From the NCBI GenBank assembly GCA_002402725.1, contig DHGL01000037.1:15670-42910 (forward strand): DNA of 27,241 bases, written 5' to 3'. Below the pieces are notes generated by a model. It saw only the letters and a list, made by a program, of their open reading frames with translations. It was not told the origin of the DNA and did not search any database. Origin of the DNA: Anaerolineaceae bacterium UBA4799. GTDB lineage: Bacteria > Chloroflexota > Anaerolineae > Anaerolineales > Anaerolineaceae. Positions 1 through 8,664 of this stretch are shown piece after piece; the first letter of the stretch is position 1; each line of letters opens with the position of its first letter. The translations under genes were made by a program, and so were the position numbers.

Positions 1-1820
1 AAGGTCTCAGGCTCTGTAACGGTGAATTCCAGTTCATACTGCTTTCCTGCTTCCAAAATAACCGGTGTCTGCAGCGTGATAAGCGCCGGGACACCCGAAG
101 CGTCAGAAGAACCGGAAAAATCTGATTGCGTAAAACCCGCCCCCACCAGGCGCCTTCCGCTGTTACCAGTTTCATAAATTGAAAGGAGGAGTGCATTCTG
201 GGAGGTTATCCCGGAATGGAGCAGCACATGCTGCACACGCACGCCTGTTATCTGCGCGTTTTCTTTCGCGGTGATTTTGTATCGATACGGAGTATCTGAG
301 GAGATGATGGCAGTGTTCTGGTAAGCATAAGGCTGGGTGAACACCTGCCCTTCAAAATCAGTGATTTTCAAGTTGATTGCGCCGGGAATGTTCTCATAGA
401 TCCAATCGCTGGCGGCAACCCTGGTAACCGGTTTCGTGTAAATCGAGGTGAAAGCGACTGCCCAAAGCGCGGTTGCCAGCAAGGTGACCACCAAAAAGAA
501 TAAGGCGGCAGTTCTCCCCCAGTTGAAATTTCCCAGCCTTAGCTTTCGACCTTCCATGTTGCCTTTTTCCAACAACTTGAAGATCGTCCAGGCAGCGATC
601 AAAGCCAGCACCGGGTAAATGGATATGATGTAACGCATGCTCTTCACAAAATTCAACGACTGCGTTACCAGCACAAACACCGTCCATGACCAGATGAGGA
701 TATGTTTTTTCCAGTCACCCCTGATGATGCGCCAGGTCATCCACAACAGTCCTCCCAGAGAGAGCGCGCCCAGCGGTACTCCCAATCCCCACAGCACCAG
801 GTTCTGGATGGAAAAGGTCAACGGTCTCCGTGCCCACTGCAGTGCGTACGGCACATCCACATCACCCTTCATTAGTGTGGACAATTCCCGCATGTTGGCC
901 AGCCAGTTGGGATTCAGTTTCAATCCAAAAAAGCCTGGACCGGTGAACGCGTAAGGCTGAAAGGTCCGGAAGGAGAGGAAAGCGATAATTCCGCCCAATA
1001 CCAGGTTGCGTATTAACACCGGGACGGCCGCTGCTTTCTCCTCAACAGGCAGATTCTTATAGAATAACCAGGCTGCCAGTGGCAGCAGCGCTGCCAGTGC
1101 CCAAACGCTCACCTTGGAAGCCAGCGCCATGCCATAGAGAAGACCAAAAAGGGCGTAAGAACAGACCGAAGGCCAGGCGGTGGTGAGCCAGGCTGGTGCG
1201 TCTTTCCAGCTTTTCGTTTCCGGTTTAACCTTGGGTATCAACTGCGTGGCTGTGGCAATATACACAGCGGTGAGCATAGCACCGTAAGTAAAAAAGTTGG
1301 CAAAATTGTCAACGGTGAAGTAATGCGAAAGTTGAATCTGCAATACCGCCAGCGCGCTGAACGCGGCTGCCAGCAACCCGAGCCGGGCATGGCGGTATAA
1401 CCTCCTGGCAATCAGGTAGATGAACAGGATGGTCCCCAGATCAAAAACACCCGAAAGCACCCTACCCACAACGTTGATCTGGTCGTAACCGGTCATCCCA
1501 AACCACTCCCCCACATAGCGCACAATGAACAAAGGCAAGGTACCATATACATAGAAGGTGTATCCGCGATTGTTCGGGTTCAGGCTGGAATTCGTGGTAT
1601 CGAAATACTCGGAGATATTCTCGACCGGCGCGATACCGGTCTCTACCATGGTCAGAAAACGTTCATCCGGGTGCAGATGCTGGTTTCCATCCCATTCAAT
1701 ACCAGTAAAGCGAAACAGGGCGCCGATCAACAGCACCACGATGAGCAACAGGTCCCATAGGAGGTTGCTGCGTGCTCTCGTTCTGGCTCGTTTTAGTTTT
1801 TCAGACTGTTCGGTTACCAC
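1..1820 (-). CDS. GT39-like polytopic membrane glycosyltransferase (3' end outside window)
   Basis: Integral membrane protein with about 606 residues visible; the C-terminus lies beyond the left edge. Translation from GTG at 1820 gives a short basic N-terminus, a first membrane helix, then the loop motif HPDERF near residue 50, followed by many hydrophobic helices and a second conserved-looking loop motif YFTVDNFANFF. An acidic residue in the first periplasmic loop (here Asp/Glu of HPDE) is typical of the GT39/PMT and ArnT-like GT-C glycosyltransferases, which take a sugar from a polyprenyl-phosphate donor on the outer face of the membrane. The visible end is a soluble beta-rich extracytoplasmic domain. 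The first in-frame ATG lies after HPDE, so the GTG start is needed; GGAGAG precedes it by 4 bases. It overlaps the upstream GT4 stop by 7 bases, so it is probably translationally coupled. Acceptor and donor are unknown. Confidence 0.82.
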   Translation of the reverse strand, partial: MVTEQSEKLKRARTRARSNLLWDLLLIVVLLIGALFRFTGIEWDGNQHLHPDERFLTMVETGIAPVENISEYFDTTNSSLNPNNRGYTFYVYGTLPLFIVRYVGEWFGMTGYDQINVVGRVLSGVFDLGTILFIYLIARRLYRHARLGLLAAAFSALAVLQIQLSHYFTVDNFANFFTYGAMLTAVYIATATQLIPKVKPETKSWKDAPAWLTTAWPSVCSYALFGLLYGMALASKVSVWALAALLPLAAWLFYKNLPVEEKAAAVPVLIRNLVLGGIIAFLSFRTFQPYAFTGPGFFGLKLNPNWLANMRELSTLMKGDVDVPYALQWARRPLTFSIQNLVLWGLGVPLGALSLGGLLWMTWRIIRGDWKKHILIWSWTVFVLVTQSLNFVKSMRYIISIYPVLALIAAWTIFKLLEKGNMEGRKLRLGNFNWGRTAALFFLVVTLLATALWAVAFTSIYTKPVTRVAASDWIYENIPGAINLKITDFEGQVFTQPYAYQNTAIISSDTPYRYKITAKENAQITGVRVQHVLLHSGITSQNALLLSIYETGNSGRRLVGAGFTQSDFSGSSDASGVPALITLQTPVILEAGKQYELEFTVTEPET

Positions 1821-3010
1821 TCATCTCTCCGAAACTGATTCTGTGTGGGTAAGCGCAACTCGACCGTGATTTCGTCAAACAGTCTCTCATACGACTCTGC
1901 GGTTTTTTTCGGGTCATAAACGGAAAAATCGGTGTTGGCTTCCTGCGTAAGTTCCGGGTGGCGCAGAGCGTGGAGGATACCGCTGGCGAGTGCAGCGGCA
2001 TCTCCGATGGGGAAGATCGTACCCATCCGATGAATCTTCACCGGCTGCCGCACACCAGGCAGGTCTGAGGTAATGCAGCGCACTCCGTTCATCATGGCTT
2101 CAATTTGCACCAGCCCGAAAGACTCAGTGGAGTTCAGGCTGGGAACCACCAGCAGGTCCAGGTTGCCGTAAAAAGCCGCCATCTGCGCGGGCGACATTGA
2201 TCCCAGGAATTTCCAGTTACCGCTTTGCTCAAAATGCGAGATCATGGATTCCAAACGCGCGAAATACTCTTCCTCGCCGATGATATTCTTATAGGGTCCA
2301 ACGAATTGGAATAATGCATTGGGATATTCTTCTAATATCAAAGGCATTGCCCGTAGCAGTACTTCCACGCCCTTCTCTGTAGCGAAACGCGCAGCCATGC
2401 CGATAACCGGTTTTTGCGCGTGTGGATTATGAGTGCTTCTAAACGCCTGGATTTCTTCACTGCACACAACCGGTAGCACTACAGGAGGTGGGATTACCCG
2501 TACTTTCTTCATGTACCTGCTGGTATATCTGGAATGCATGGCGTAGTCTTCGGTATAGGTCACTATGCGGTGAGTGAATTTGGCGGCCAGCTCATTCATC
2601 GTCAATACCGCCAGGTTGGCTACCCGGTTAAAAATGCCTGGCGGTAGTTCAAGGTCACAGTGATAGGTAATGATAGTAGGTTTCTTTAGCAACCTGCCGC
2701 GTAAAGCAACCCCGGCAGCGTCAAATTGCGGTAAATGCAGTTGGATGAAATCATTTTCCTTCACCAGTTTGCTCGCCAGCCTGCCAAAGGTTGGCATGAT
2801 CACGCCTTTGCTCAAGCGCATCAGCACTGGTGCCCGGATGATATGCACATCTTCATCAAACTCATCTGATGCCAGGTTTTTATCAAACTGGGAAGTTAAT
2901 ACAGTTACCTGATGCCCGCGCCGGGCAAAGGCTTTCGCAATCCGCTCCGCATAAATGGTCAATCCGCTGATATGAGGGCGGTAATAAGTGAGAACGATCA
3001 GGATCTTCAA
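1814..3010 (-). CDS. GT4-family glycosyltransferase
   Basis: Cytoplasmic or membrane-associated retaining glycosyltransferase with two Rossmann domains (GT-B fold), 398 residues. The N-terminus MKILIVLTYYRPHISG is the classic GT4 opening with the glycine loop. The C-terminal half has GMAARFATEKG (start of the donor-binding domain) and the E-x7-E signature in ESFGLVQIEAM. The substrate cannot be told from sequence. I prefer the TTG at 3010, which overlaps the epimerase stop (TTGA) and starts the protein at the conserved beta strand. An upstream in-frame TTG at 3037 would add nine residues and a longer overlap. The nearest Shine-Dalgarno-like AAAGGAG is about 14 bases before the chosen TTG, so translation is probably coupled to the epimerase. 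With its neighbours it suggests synthesis of a lipid-linked or surface glycan. Confidence 0.88.
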   Translation of the reverse strand: MKILIVLTYYRPHISGLTIYAERIAKAFARRGHQVTVLTSQFDKNLASDEFDEDVHIIRAPVLMRLSKGVIMPTFGRLASKLVKENDFIQLHLPQFDAAGVALRGRLLKKPTIITYHCDLELPPGIFNRVANLAVLTMNELAAKFTHRIVTYTEDYAMHSRYTSRYMKKVRVIPPPVVLPVVCSEEIQAFRSTHNPHAQKPVIGMAARFATEKGVEVLLRAMPLILEEYPNALFQFVGPYKNIIGEEEYFARLESMISHFEQSGNWKFLGSMSPAQMAAFYGNLDLLVVPSLNSTESFGLVQIEAMMNGVRCITSDLPGVRQPVKIHRMGTIFPIGDAAALASGILHALRHPELTQEANTDFSVYDPKKTAESYERLFDEITVELRLPTQNQFRRDEW

Positions 3011-4032
3011 AACAGGTATTGATTCTCCTTTACCCAATCGTGCAAGCGCCTGATTCCCTGTTTAACAGTTACTTTCGGTTCCCAACCCAGCACGTTCCTG
3101 GCTTTACTGATGTCGGAGATGTAAACGGGTTGGTCACCCGGCCGCCATTCGCGGTTTCTGGTTTTTATTGGGTTACCCAGCAATTCCTCCAGCATAAGCC
3201 GGAATTCCATCCATACTGAGATTGAATTGGCTCTGCCGCCGCCGATATTGAAAACCTGCCCCTGGCACACATCAACGTGGGCAAAGGCCGAATCATAAGC
3301 GTCCATCAAGTCATCGATAAACAAGACATCGCGAACCTGTTTTCCGTTACCGTAAATGGTGATGGGTTTTCCAGTGAGCGCGGCGATGATGAACCAGGCC
3401 AACCAGCCCTGGTCTTCGATGCCAAACTGGCGGATGCCGTAGATGCAGGATTGCCTGAAAACGACGGTCGGAAGCCCGTAAATACGGAAATAGTCACGTG
3501 TGTACTGGTCTCCTGAACCCTTGGAGCAGCCATAAGGGGAATGAAAATCGAGTGGTTGCTTTTCGTTGACACCGTTCGGGTTTTCGAGATAATCCAAACG
3601 GGTTTCCTGCTCGACAACCGGAACATCTTCCATACCACCATAGACCTTGTTGGTCGATGCATACAGGAACGCCGGGTTCCTGCCAGAGGCGCGTGCTGCT
3701 TCAAGCGTGTTGAAAGTGCCACCGGCATTGATCTCAAAATCGGTGCGCGGGTCACACACGGAAGTGGTCACTGCCACCTGACCCGCCAGGTGCAAAATGC
3801 GGTCAGCCCCCCTGGCAGCGGTCTTGATGGCCACGGAATCGCGCACATCCTCTTTTACCAATTCAAATGATCGGCGGTCGTAGCGGTCACTCAACCATTC
3901 GATGTTTAGTTCAGCGCCACGGCGCGAGAGATTATCAAAAATCACCACCTTATCACCGCGAGCCAGGCATCTGGCCGCGTAATTGGCACCTATGAATCCC
4001 GCGCCTCCGGTAATCAGTGTGTATCCGTTCAT
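3007..4032 (-). CDS. NAD-dependent sugar epimerase, CDP-paratose 2-epimerase-like
   Basis: Extended short-chain dehydrogenase of about 341 residues. The NAD-binding motif ITGGAGFIG is at the N-terminus. STNKVYG lies near residue 126 and the catalytic pair Tyr-x3-Lys is in YGCSK near 167-171. The strings STNKVYG, LDFHSPYGCSKG and NGKQVRDVL are characteristic of the CDP-paratose/tyvelose 2-epimerase group (TyvE/RfbE) rather than of GalE, so epimerisation at C2 of a nucleotide hexose is the best guess; the exact sugar is not proven. Two adjacent ATGs exist. AGGAG is only one base before the first (4035) but four before the second (4032), so I chose the second. The gene follows the flippase-like gene by a few bases and overlaps the GT4 start, placing it in an envelope-glycan module. 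No CDP-glucose synthase or dehydratase is visible here. Confidence 0.85.
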   Translation of the reverse strand: MNGYTLITGGAGFIGANYAARCLARGDKVVIFDNLSRRGAELNIEWLSDRYDRRSFELVKEDVRDSVAIKTAARGADRILHLAGQVAVTTSVCDPRTDFEINAGGTFNTLEAARASGRNPAFLYASTNKVYGGMEDVPVVEQETRLDYLENPNGVNEKQPLDFHSPYGCSKGSGDQYTRDYFRIYGLPTVVFRQSCIYGIRQFGIEDQGWLAWFIIAALTGKPITIYGNGKQVRDVLFIDDLMDAYDSAFAHVDVCQGQVFNIGGGRANSISVWMEFRLMLEELLGNPIKTRNREWRPGDQPVYISDISKARNVLGWEPKVTVKQGIRRLHDWVKENQYLF

Positions 4033-4039
4033 CATTCTC

Positions 4040-5062
4040 CTAAACTGGGGTATTTTCCGCGTTTCTTCTATTCACAAGCGAATCCAGTAAGGTCGAAAGC
4101 TTTTGACCATCCCGGACCATCCCCCATAACCCGAACAAAGTGGTGACAAAAATCTGCGCCAGATGTAAGACAATGGCATAAGCCAGCGCAGAACCGCTGG
4201 AGATTCCCAACAGCGCAAAGGCGCCCAGAATTGTAGCCTCATAAACGCCAACGGATGCCGGCGCGGAGGGAATGGCTACGCCCAGCGCGATTAAACCTGA
4301 AGTAAAAGCCCCCCACCATAATGGCGCGGATGGCACCAGTTGCACGATTGTACAATAATACAGTAAGACCCATAGCAACCAGGTCACGCCGATCCAGAAT
4401 ACGCTGAGCAGGAACTGTCCCGGGTGCACAAGCGCTGAAAGCCCGTCCATGATCTTGCTGACTTGCGGCAGGATGCGGTTCTTGATGAAGCCCAATCGGA
4501 AATTTCTAGTTTGTAGCCAGGCTTGAAATTTGTCGCGCTTCACCGAAATCAGAAAGAGGAAGATCAATCCAACCAGGATGACCACAAAAGCGGTAAAAGC
4601 GATGGGTTTGATCCAGTCTGAACCGACCACCATCGGCAGCGTGAGCAATATGATGCTGGCGGCGAAAACAATGTCAAAAGCCCGCTCGATAAGGATAGTT
4701 GACAGCACATGCAGTGTGCCAAGCCCGGAAGAACGACCGACCAAAAGCGCGCGACCAAGTTCTCCTACACGTAACGGGAAAATGTTATTGAGAAAATATC
4801 CTTCACATATCCCAAAAAATGAATTTACCAGGCTGATTTTATTGCCCAGTATCGTCCGCCAGGCAATGCTGCGCGCTATGAGTGACAACAGAGTGAGTAC
4901 GATAAGCAGCAGGATAAACCCGATTTTTACCGTCTTCAATGCTTCGCCAATATGCTGCCCGCGGGTGAAATGCACAATGGCATAAATGGCAATTGCGCTG
5001 ATGACAAGCCCCGGCAACCATCGCGTGACCTGCTTTTTCCAGTTGGGATGGTCTATACTCAT
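4040..5062 (-). CDS. Flippase-like / lysylphosphatidylglycerol synthase TM-domain family membrane protein
   Basis: Polytopic inner-membrane protein of 340 residues with about eight hydrophobic helices and a basic cytoplasmic start. The signature [19 protein letters not shown] followed by [11 protein letters not shown] is typical of the flippase-like domain family (PF03706, TIGR00374, COG0392), which includes the membrane part of MprF and proteins placed in glycan clusters. It lacks the large soluble aminoacyl-transfer domain of full MprF, so lysyl-lipid synthesis is unlikely. A role in handling or flipping a lipid-linked sugar is inferred from the epimerase and glycosyltransferases directly downstream. 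Its ATG overlaps the lepA stop by four bases (ATGA), a strong sign of translational coupling. Confidence 0.85.
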   Translation of the reverse strand: MSIDHPNWKKQVTRWLPGLVISAIAIYAIVHFTRGQHIGEALKTVKIGFILLLIVLTLLSLIARSIAWRTILGNKISLVNSFFGICEGYFLNNIFPLRVGELGRALLVGRSSGLGTLHVLSTILIERAFDIVFAASIILLTLPMVVGSDWIKPIAFTAFVVILVGLIFLFLISVKRDKFQAWLQTRNFRLGFIKNRILPQVSKIMDGLSALVHPGQFLLSVFWIGVTWLLWVLLYYCTIVQLVPSAPLWWGAFTSGLIALGVAIPSAPASVGVYEATILGAFALLGISSGSALAYAIVLHLAQIFVTTLFGLWGMVRDGQKLSTLLDSLVNRRNAENTPV

Positions 5063-6858
5063 TCATCCTCCAAACGCAGGACAGCCATAAAGGCTTCCTG
5101 GGGAATCTCGACATCACCAACCATCTTCATACGGCGTTTCCCTTTTTTCTGCTTTTCGAGCAGTTTCTTTTTGCGGGTGATATCGCCGCCATAACACTTT
5201 GCCAGCACATCCTTGCGCAATGCTTTAACGTTCGCCCTTGAAATCACCCGTCCGCTGGCAGAAGCCTGGATTGCCACATCGAAGAGTTGGCGGGGAATCA
5301 GCGCTTTCAAGCGGGTGATGAGCGCCTGCCCTTTATGATAAGCATCTTCCTTATGAACAATCGCTGCCAGCGCGTCGACAGGTTCGCTGTCCACCAGGAT
5401 CTCAAGCTTCACCAGGTTACCTGGGCGGTAATCCAAAAAGTGATAGTCCATCGAGGCGTATCCGCGGGTGCGGGATTTTAGATCATCGAAGAAATCCACG
5501 ATCAATTCAGAAAGGGGGATGTCGTAGTTCAACTGCACACGGTTCGGAGAGGGATAATCCTGAGAGATAAAAATCCCGCGGCGTTTTTTGGTAAGCTCCA
5601 TTATCACGCCGTAAAACTCGGTTGGGCTGATCACCTCAAGCCGCATCCATGGTTCGCGAACCTCAGCAATTTGCGCTTCATCTGGAAGCCGCGCGGGTGA
5701 GGAAATGCGCAATACCTCACCGCTGACTTGCTCAACTTCGTATTCCACGGATGGTGCCGTCACCACGATATTCAGATCATATTCACGCTCGATGCGCTCC
5801 TGGATAATCTCCATGTGGAACAATCCCAAAAAGCCGCAGCGGAAGCCAAAATTCAAAGCCTGCGATGTCTCTGGTTCAAATACAAGGGATGCATCGTTGA
5901 GCTGCAATCGCTCTAAGGCTTCCTTCAACGCTTCATAATCCTCGCCTTCGACCGGATAGATGCCGGCAAAAACCATTGGCTTCGGATGTTTATAGCCTGG
6001 GAGGGGCGCCGCCGCCGGCTCTGAAGAAAGGGTGAACGTGTCCCCTACACGGCACTCCTTCACAGTCTTCAGACCCGTGGCAACGTACCCCACATCTCCG
6101 GCTGATAACGACGTTACCGGAATCATTCCGGGTGCGAAAACGCCAATCTCAACCGGTTTTACATCTGCCTTTGTAGCCATCAAGCGCAGGGTGGTGTCAG
6201 CATTGATTATGCCCTGCACAACCCGCACGTATGCCACGACTCCCTTATAAGAATCATAATGACTGTCAAATATCAATGCCTGCAGCGCGGCGGTATCGTT
6301 CCCTTTGGGCGGCGGTATCTGCGTGACGATGGCATCCAGCACCTGGTCCACATTCAAACCGTCTTTCGCAGAAACCCTAAGGATGGATTCCGCGGGCAAT
6401 CCTAACAGCGATTCAATATCCTCAGCGACTTCATCAGGCCTGGCGGAAATCAGGTCGATCTTATTGATCACGGGCAGAATGGTCAGGTTGGATTCAATCG
6501 CCAGGTAGAGGTTAGCCAGAGTTTGCGCTTCGATGCCCTGGGTGGCGTCCACCACCAACAGCGCGCCTTCACAAGCCTCCAATGCCCGGCTTACTTCATA
6601 ATTAAAATCAACATGCCCCGGAGTATCAATCAGGTTAAGTTCGTATGTTTCACCGGCGTGAGTATAGCTCATGCGCACGGCTGACGCTTTGATGGTGACG
6701 CCTTTTTCTCGTTCCAGGTCCATCGTGTCCAGCACCTGCTCCATCATCTCCCGATCCGAGATAGTACCGGTGAGCTGCAGCATGCGGTCCGCCAGCGTTG
6801 ATTTGCCATGATCCACGTGGGCGATGATACAAAAGTTGCGGATATTCTCTGTGGACAT
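5059..6858 (-). CDS. lepA: Elongation factor 4 (back-translocating ribosomal GTPase LepA)
   Basis: Ribosome-associated translational GTPase of 599 residues, the normal length for the family. The P-loop AHVDHGKS is at residues 13-20, followed by [12 protein letters not shown] and the SAK of G5. Domain II, the EF-G-like domains and the LepA-specific C-terminus ending with a basic [16 protein letters not shown] stretch are all present. LepA acts during initiation and elongation, remodelling ribosomes after faulty translocation. The start [20 protein letters not shown] matches the family. No clear Shine-Dalgarno precedes the ATG. A TATACT box (6869-6874) lies ten bases upstream, so an almost leaderless transcript in addition to read-through from tlyA is possible. 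It is followed by a four-base overlap with the flippase-like gene. Confidence 0.98.
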   Translation of the reverse strand: MSTENIRNFCIIAHVDHGKSTLADRMLQLTGTISDREMMEQVLDTMDLEREKGVTIKASAVRMSYTHAGETYELNLIDTPGHVDFNYEVSRALEACEGALLVVDATQGIEAQTLANLYLAIESNLTILPVINKIDLISARPDEVAEDIESLLGLPAESILRVSAKDGLNVDQVLDAIVTQIPPPKGNDTAALQALIFDSHYDSYKGVVAYVRVVQGIINADTTLRLMATKADVKPVEIGVFAPGMIPVTSLSAGDVGYVATGLKTVKECRVGDTFTLSSEPAAAPLPGYKHPKPMVFAGIYPVEGEDYEALKEALERLQLNDASLVFEPETSQALNFGFRCGFLGLFHMEIIQERIEREYDLNIVVTAPSVEYEVEQVSGEVLRISSPARLPDEAQIAEVREPWMRLEVISPTEFYGVIMELTKKRRGIFISQDYPSPNRVQLNYDIPLSELIVDFFDDLKSRTRGYASMDYHFLDYRPGNLVKLEILVDSEPVDALAAIVHKEDAYHKGQALITRLKALIPRQLFDVAIQASASGRVISRANVKALRKDVLAKCYGGDITRKKKLLEKQKKGKRRMKMVGDVEIPQEAFMAVLRLEDE

Positions 6859-6868
6859 ACCGGAATAA

Positions 6869-6874
6869 AGTATA
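6869..6874 (-). promoter_or_regulatory. Possible -10 box upstream of lepA
   Basis: The minus strand reads TATACT ten bases before the lepA ATG, in the 34-base gap after tlyA. A start site at the usual distance would leave a leader of only a few bases. The hexamer 17 bases upstream (CCTGAA) is a poor -35, so this is tentative. Confidence 0.3.
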
Positions 6875-6892
6875 CCTTATTTCAATTTGCCT

Positions 6893-7738
6893 TCAGGTTC
6901 CGGTCAGTTCCGGTTGTTCCGGTTGTTCCACCGGTTGTTCACCTGCATGTACCGGCAGCAGTTGCAGCGCCTGGATCAGCCCTTCAAGGTCCCCGGGCTT
7001 CCCCCCAGGGTAGACCAGGTGTGCCAGGAACTCAATATTCCCTTTGGGTCCAGTTAATGGCGATTTGATTAAACCTGTGACCGTGTAACCGTCCTTTTGC
7101 GCGAATTCCAGCACCTGTCGCAGCACTGCGTGATGGATTTCAGGATCACGGATGACACCGCTGCCGCGGGCGGTTTCTCTCCGGCCAGCCTCGAATTGCG
7201 GCTTGATAAGCGCAATGACTTCACTTTGATTGAAGCTTAACCAAAGCCGCACGACTGGCAGTATAGTCTTAAGTGAAATGAAAGAAGCATCAATCACAAC
7301 CATGTTTATCGGTTCGTCAAAACCGGTGATATAACGCGCGTTGTGTTTCTCCATTACCACCACCCGCGGGTCATTCCTCATCTTCCAGTCTAGCACACCA
7401 TACCCAACATCCACCGCGAAGACCTTCTTGGCCCCGTGCTGCAACAGGCAATCTGTGAAACCGCCGGTGCTCGCGCCAACGTCCACACAAACCCTGTCTT
7501 CTAGTGAGGTCAGGTTAAAAGCCTGCAGCGCGGCGAGTAGTTTTTCACCACCGCGGGAAACAAAGCGCGGCAGTTCGCTGATTTCGATAATGTCACCAGG
7601 ATCAAACTTGGTGCCGGGTTTCAGCACCACCTGGCTATTCACCCGGACGCTGCCCGCCATGATGAGGCGTTGTGCCAGCGAACGACTATGCGCAAGATTG
7701 CGTTCTTCCATCAGAACATCTAACCGTTTCTTTTGCAT
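6893..7738 (-). CDS. tlyA: TlyA-family rRNA (cytidine-2'-O)-methyltransferase
   Basis: SAM-dependent RNA methyltransferase of 281 residues. An N-terminal S4 RNA-binding domain (about residues 1-60, RLDVLMEERNLAHSRSLAQR) is followed by an FtsJ/RrmJ-like Rossmann domain with the SAM site VDVGASTGGFTDCLL near 85-99. The family's K-D-K-E tetrad is visible as Lys66 (SRGGEKL), Asp150 (VVIDASF), Lys179 (LIKPQFE) and Glu236 (KGNIEFL). Characterised members methylate 16S and 23S rRNA cytidines and affect capreomycin sensitivity; the historical name haemolysin is misleading. The last 20 or so residues are a Pro/Glu-rich repeat-encoded tail not needed for the fold. The ATG has no Shine-Dalgarno; a TAGAAT box ends six bases upstream, suggesting a leaderless message. 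It is divergent from the UbiA-family gene. Confidence 0.95.
   Translation of the reverse strand: MQKKRLDVLMEERNLAHSRSLAQRLIMAGSVRVNSQVVLKPGTKFDPGDIIEISELPRFVSRGGEKLLAALQAFNLTSLEDRVCVDVGASTGGFTDCLLQHGAKKVFAVDVGYGVLDWKMRNDPRVVVMEKHNARYITGFDEPINMVVIDASFISLKTILPVVRLWLSFNQSEVIALIKPQFEAGRRETARGSGVIRDPEIHHAVLRQVLEFAQKDGYTVTGLIKSPLTGPKGNIEFLAHLVYPGGKPGDLEGLIQALQLLPVHAGEQPVEQPEQPELTGT
6910..6939. repeat. 9-base repeat encoding the TlyA C-terminal tail
   Basis: CCGGTTGTT occurs at 6910-6918, 6919-6927 and 6931-6939. In the tlyA frame it encodes the Glu-Gln-Pro-rich tail. It is in frame and does not break the gene. Confidence 0.65.
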
Positions 7739-7744
7739 GCGCTA

Positions 7745-7750
7745 ATTCTA
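7745..7750 (-). promoter_or_regulatory. -10 box of a probable leaderless tlyA promoter
   Basis: On the minus strand TAGAAT ends six bases before the tlyA ATG. The expected transcription start therefore falls on or next to the initiation codon, and no Shine-Dalgarno is present. The hexamer at the -35 distance is weak (TCACAA). Confidence 0.5.
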
Positions 7751-7769
7751 ATCGGGAATATTGGACTTG

Positions 7770-7778
7770 TGATATATT
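7770..7778 (+). promoter_or_regulatory. Extended -10 promoter of a probable leaderless UbiA-family gene
   Basis: TGATATATT forms an extended -10 (TGn followed by TATATT at 7773-7778), ending six bases before the ATG at 7785. The start site is then expected at or beside the A of ATG, and there is no Shine-Dalgarno. The upstream TTGGAC is too close to act as its -35. Confidence 0.5.
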
Positions 7779-7784
7779 TACTCC

Positions 7785-8657
7785 ATGCTGAAGTACATCT
7801 TTAAGGCAATGCGCCCCCGGCAATGGACGAAGAACGCATTCATCTTCGCTGCCCTGGTTTTCGACCACCAACTGTTCAACCTTAACGCCCTGACTAAGAC
7901 CAGTATTGCTTTTCTCCTGTTTTGCCTGCTCGCCAGCAGTGTGTACCTGATTAACGATATTATGGACCGGGAATCTGACCGCAGTCACCCGGTAAAGAGG
8001 AATCGCCCAATTGCCTCCGGCATGCTCCCGGTGGGCATCGCATTACCTGTCGGCATTCTCCTGCTGGTGGTCTCGCTGGCTGGAGCCTTTTTCCTCTCCC
8101 GCGCTTTCTTCATCATTTCTATCGTGTATTTTGTACTCAATCTTTTTTATTCAAAATGGCTGAAGCACATCCCGTTGATCGACGTACTTGTCATCGCCAG
8201 TTGTTTTGTGCTGCGCGTGGCCGCGGGAGTATCCGTGATTGAAGTCCAGCGTTTTTCGCCCTGGCTGTACGTCGTCACCACCTTGCTGGCGCTATACCTG
8301 GGTTTCGGTAAGCGCCGGTCAGAACTGGCGGTGCTGGTCAATGACAGCCCTGAATCTCATCGCAAGGTTCTTTCAGGCTATTCCATCACGTTTATCGACC
8401 AGCTGATCACCATCGTCTCCGCCACCACCATTATCGCCTATTCGCTGTATACGTTCTCAGCCCCAAACCTTTCTGAAAACCACTCCATGATGCTGACCAT
8501 CCCATTCGTGCTCTACGGCATCTTCCGTTATCTTTACCTTATCAACAAACACAATGCAGGTGGTGAACCAGAAGAAATCCTGCTGACAGATCGTCCTATA
8601 CAGTTGACAGTGCTGTTATGGGGAGTGGCAGTCATAGCCATTCTTTACCTTTTTTAG
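7785..8657 (+). CDS. UbiA-family prenyltransferase, decaprenyl-phosphate phosphoribosyltransferase-like
   Basis: Polytopic membrane enzyme of 290 residues with about eight to nine helices. The N-terminus RPRQWTKNAFIFAALVF and the aspartate-rich motif NDIMDRESDRSHPVKRNRP, followed by IASG, match the UbiA branch whose best-known member is mycobacterial DPPR synthase (Rv3806c). That enzyme transfers 5-phosphoribose from PRPP to decaprenyl phosphate. The HPxKxxRPIASG string separates this branch from 4-hydroxybenzoate or chlorophyll prenyltransferases. Chloroflexota are not known to make arabinogalactan, so the final product here is open. It is the first gene of a plus-strand unit and is followed after seven bases by mevalonate kinase, a sensible pairing because the enzyme consumes a polyprenyl phosphate. 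The start is fixed by the -10 box and the lack of upstream in-frame codons. Confidence 0.85.
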   Translation: MLKYIFKAMRPRQWTKNAFIFAALVFDHQLFNLNALTKTSIAFLLFCLLASSVYLINDIMDRESDRSHPVKRNRPIASGMLPVGIALPVGILLLVVSLAGAFFLSRAFFIISIVYFVLNLFYSKWLKHIPLIDVLVIASCFVLRVAAGVSVIEVQRFSPWLYVVTTLLALYLGFGKRRSELAVLVNDSPESHRKVLSGYSITFIDQLITIVSATTIIAYSLYTFSAPNLSENHSMMLTIPFVLYGIFRYLYLINKHNAGGEPEEILLTDRPIQLTVLLWGVAVIAILYLF

Positions 8658-8664
8658 GTGAGTC

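Noticed and set aside
4530..4985. 151-residue open frame opposite the flippase-like gene
   Set aside because: Antisense to a well-supported membrane protein gene; the predicted protein is basic low-information sequence without motifs.
7761..7766. TTGGAC as a -35 box for the UbiA-family gene
   Set aside because: Only six bases separate it from the -10 box, far short of 16-18.
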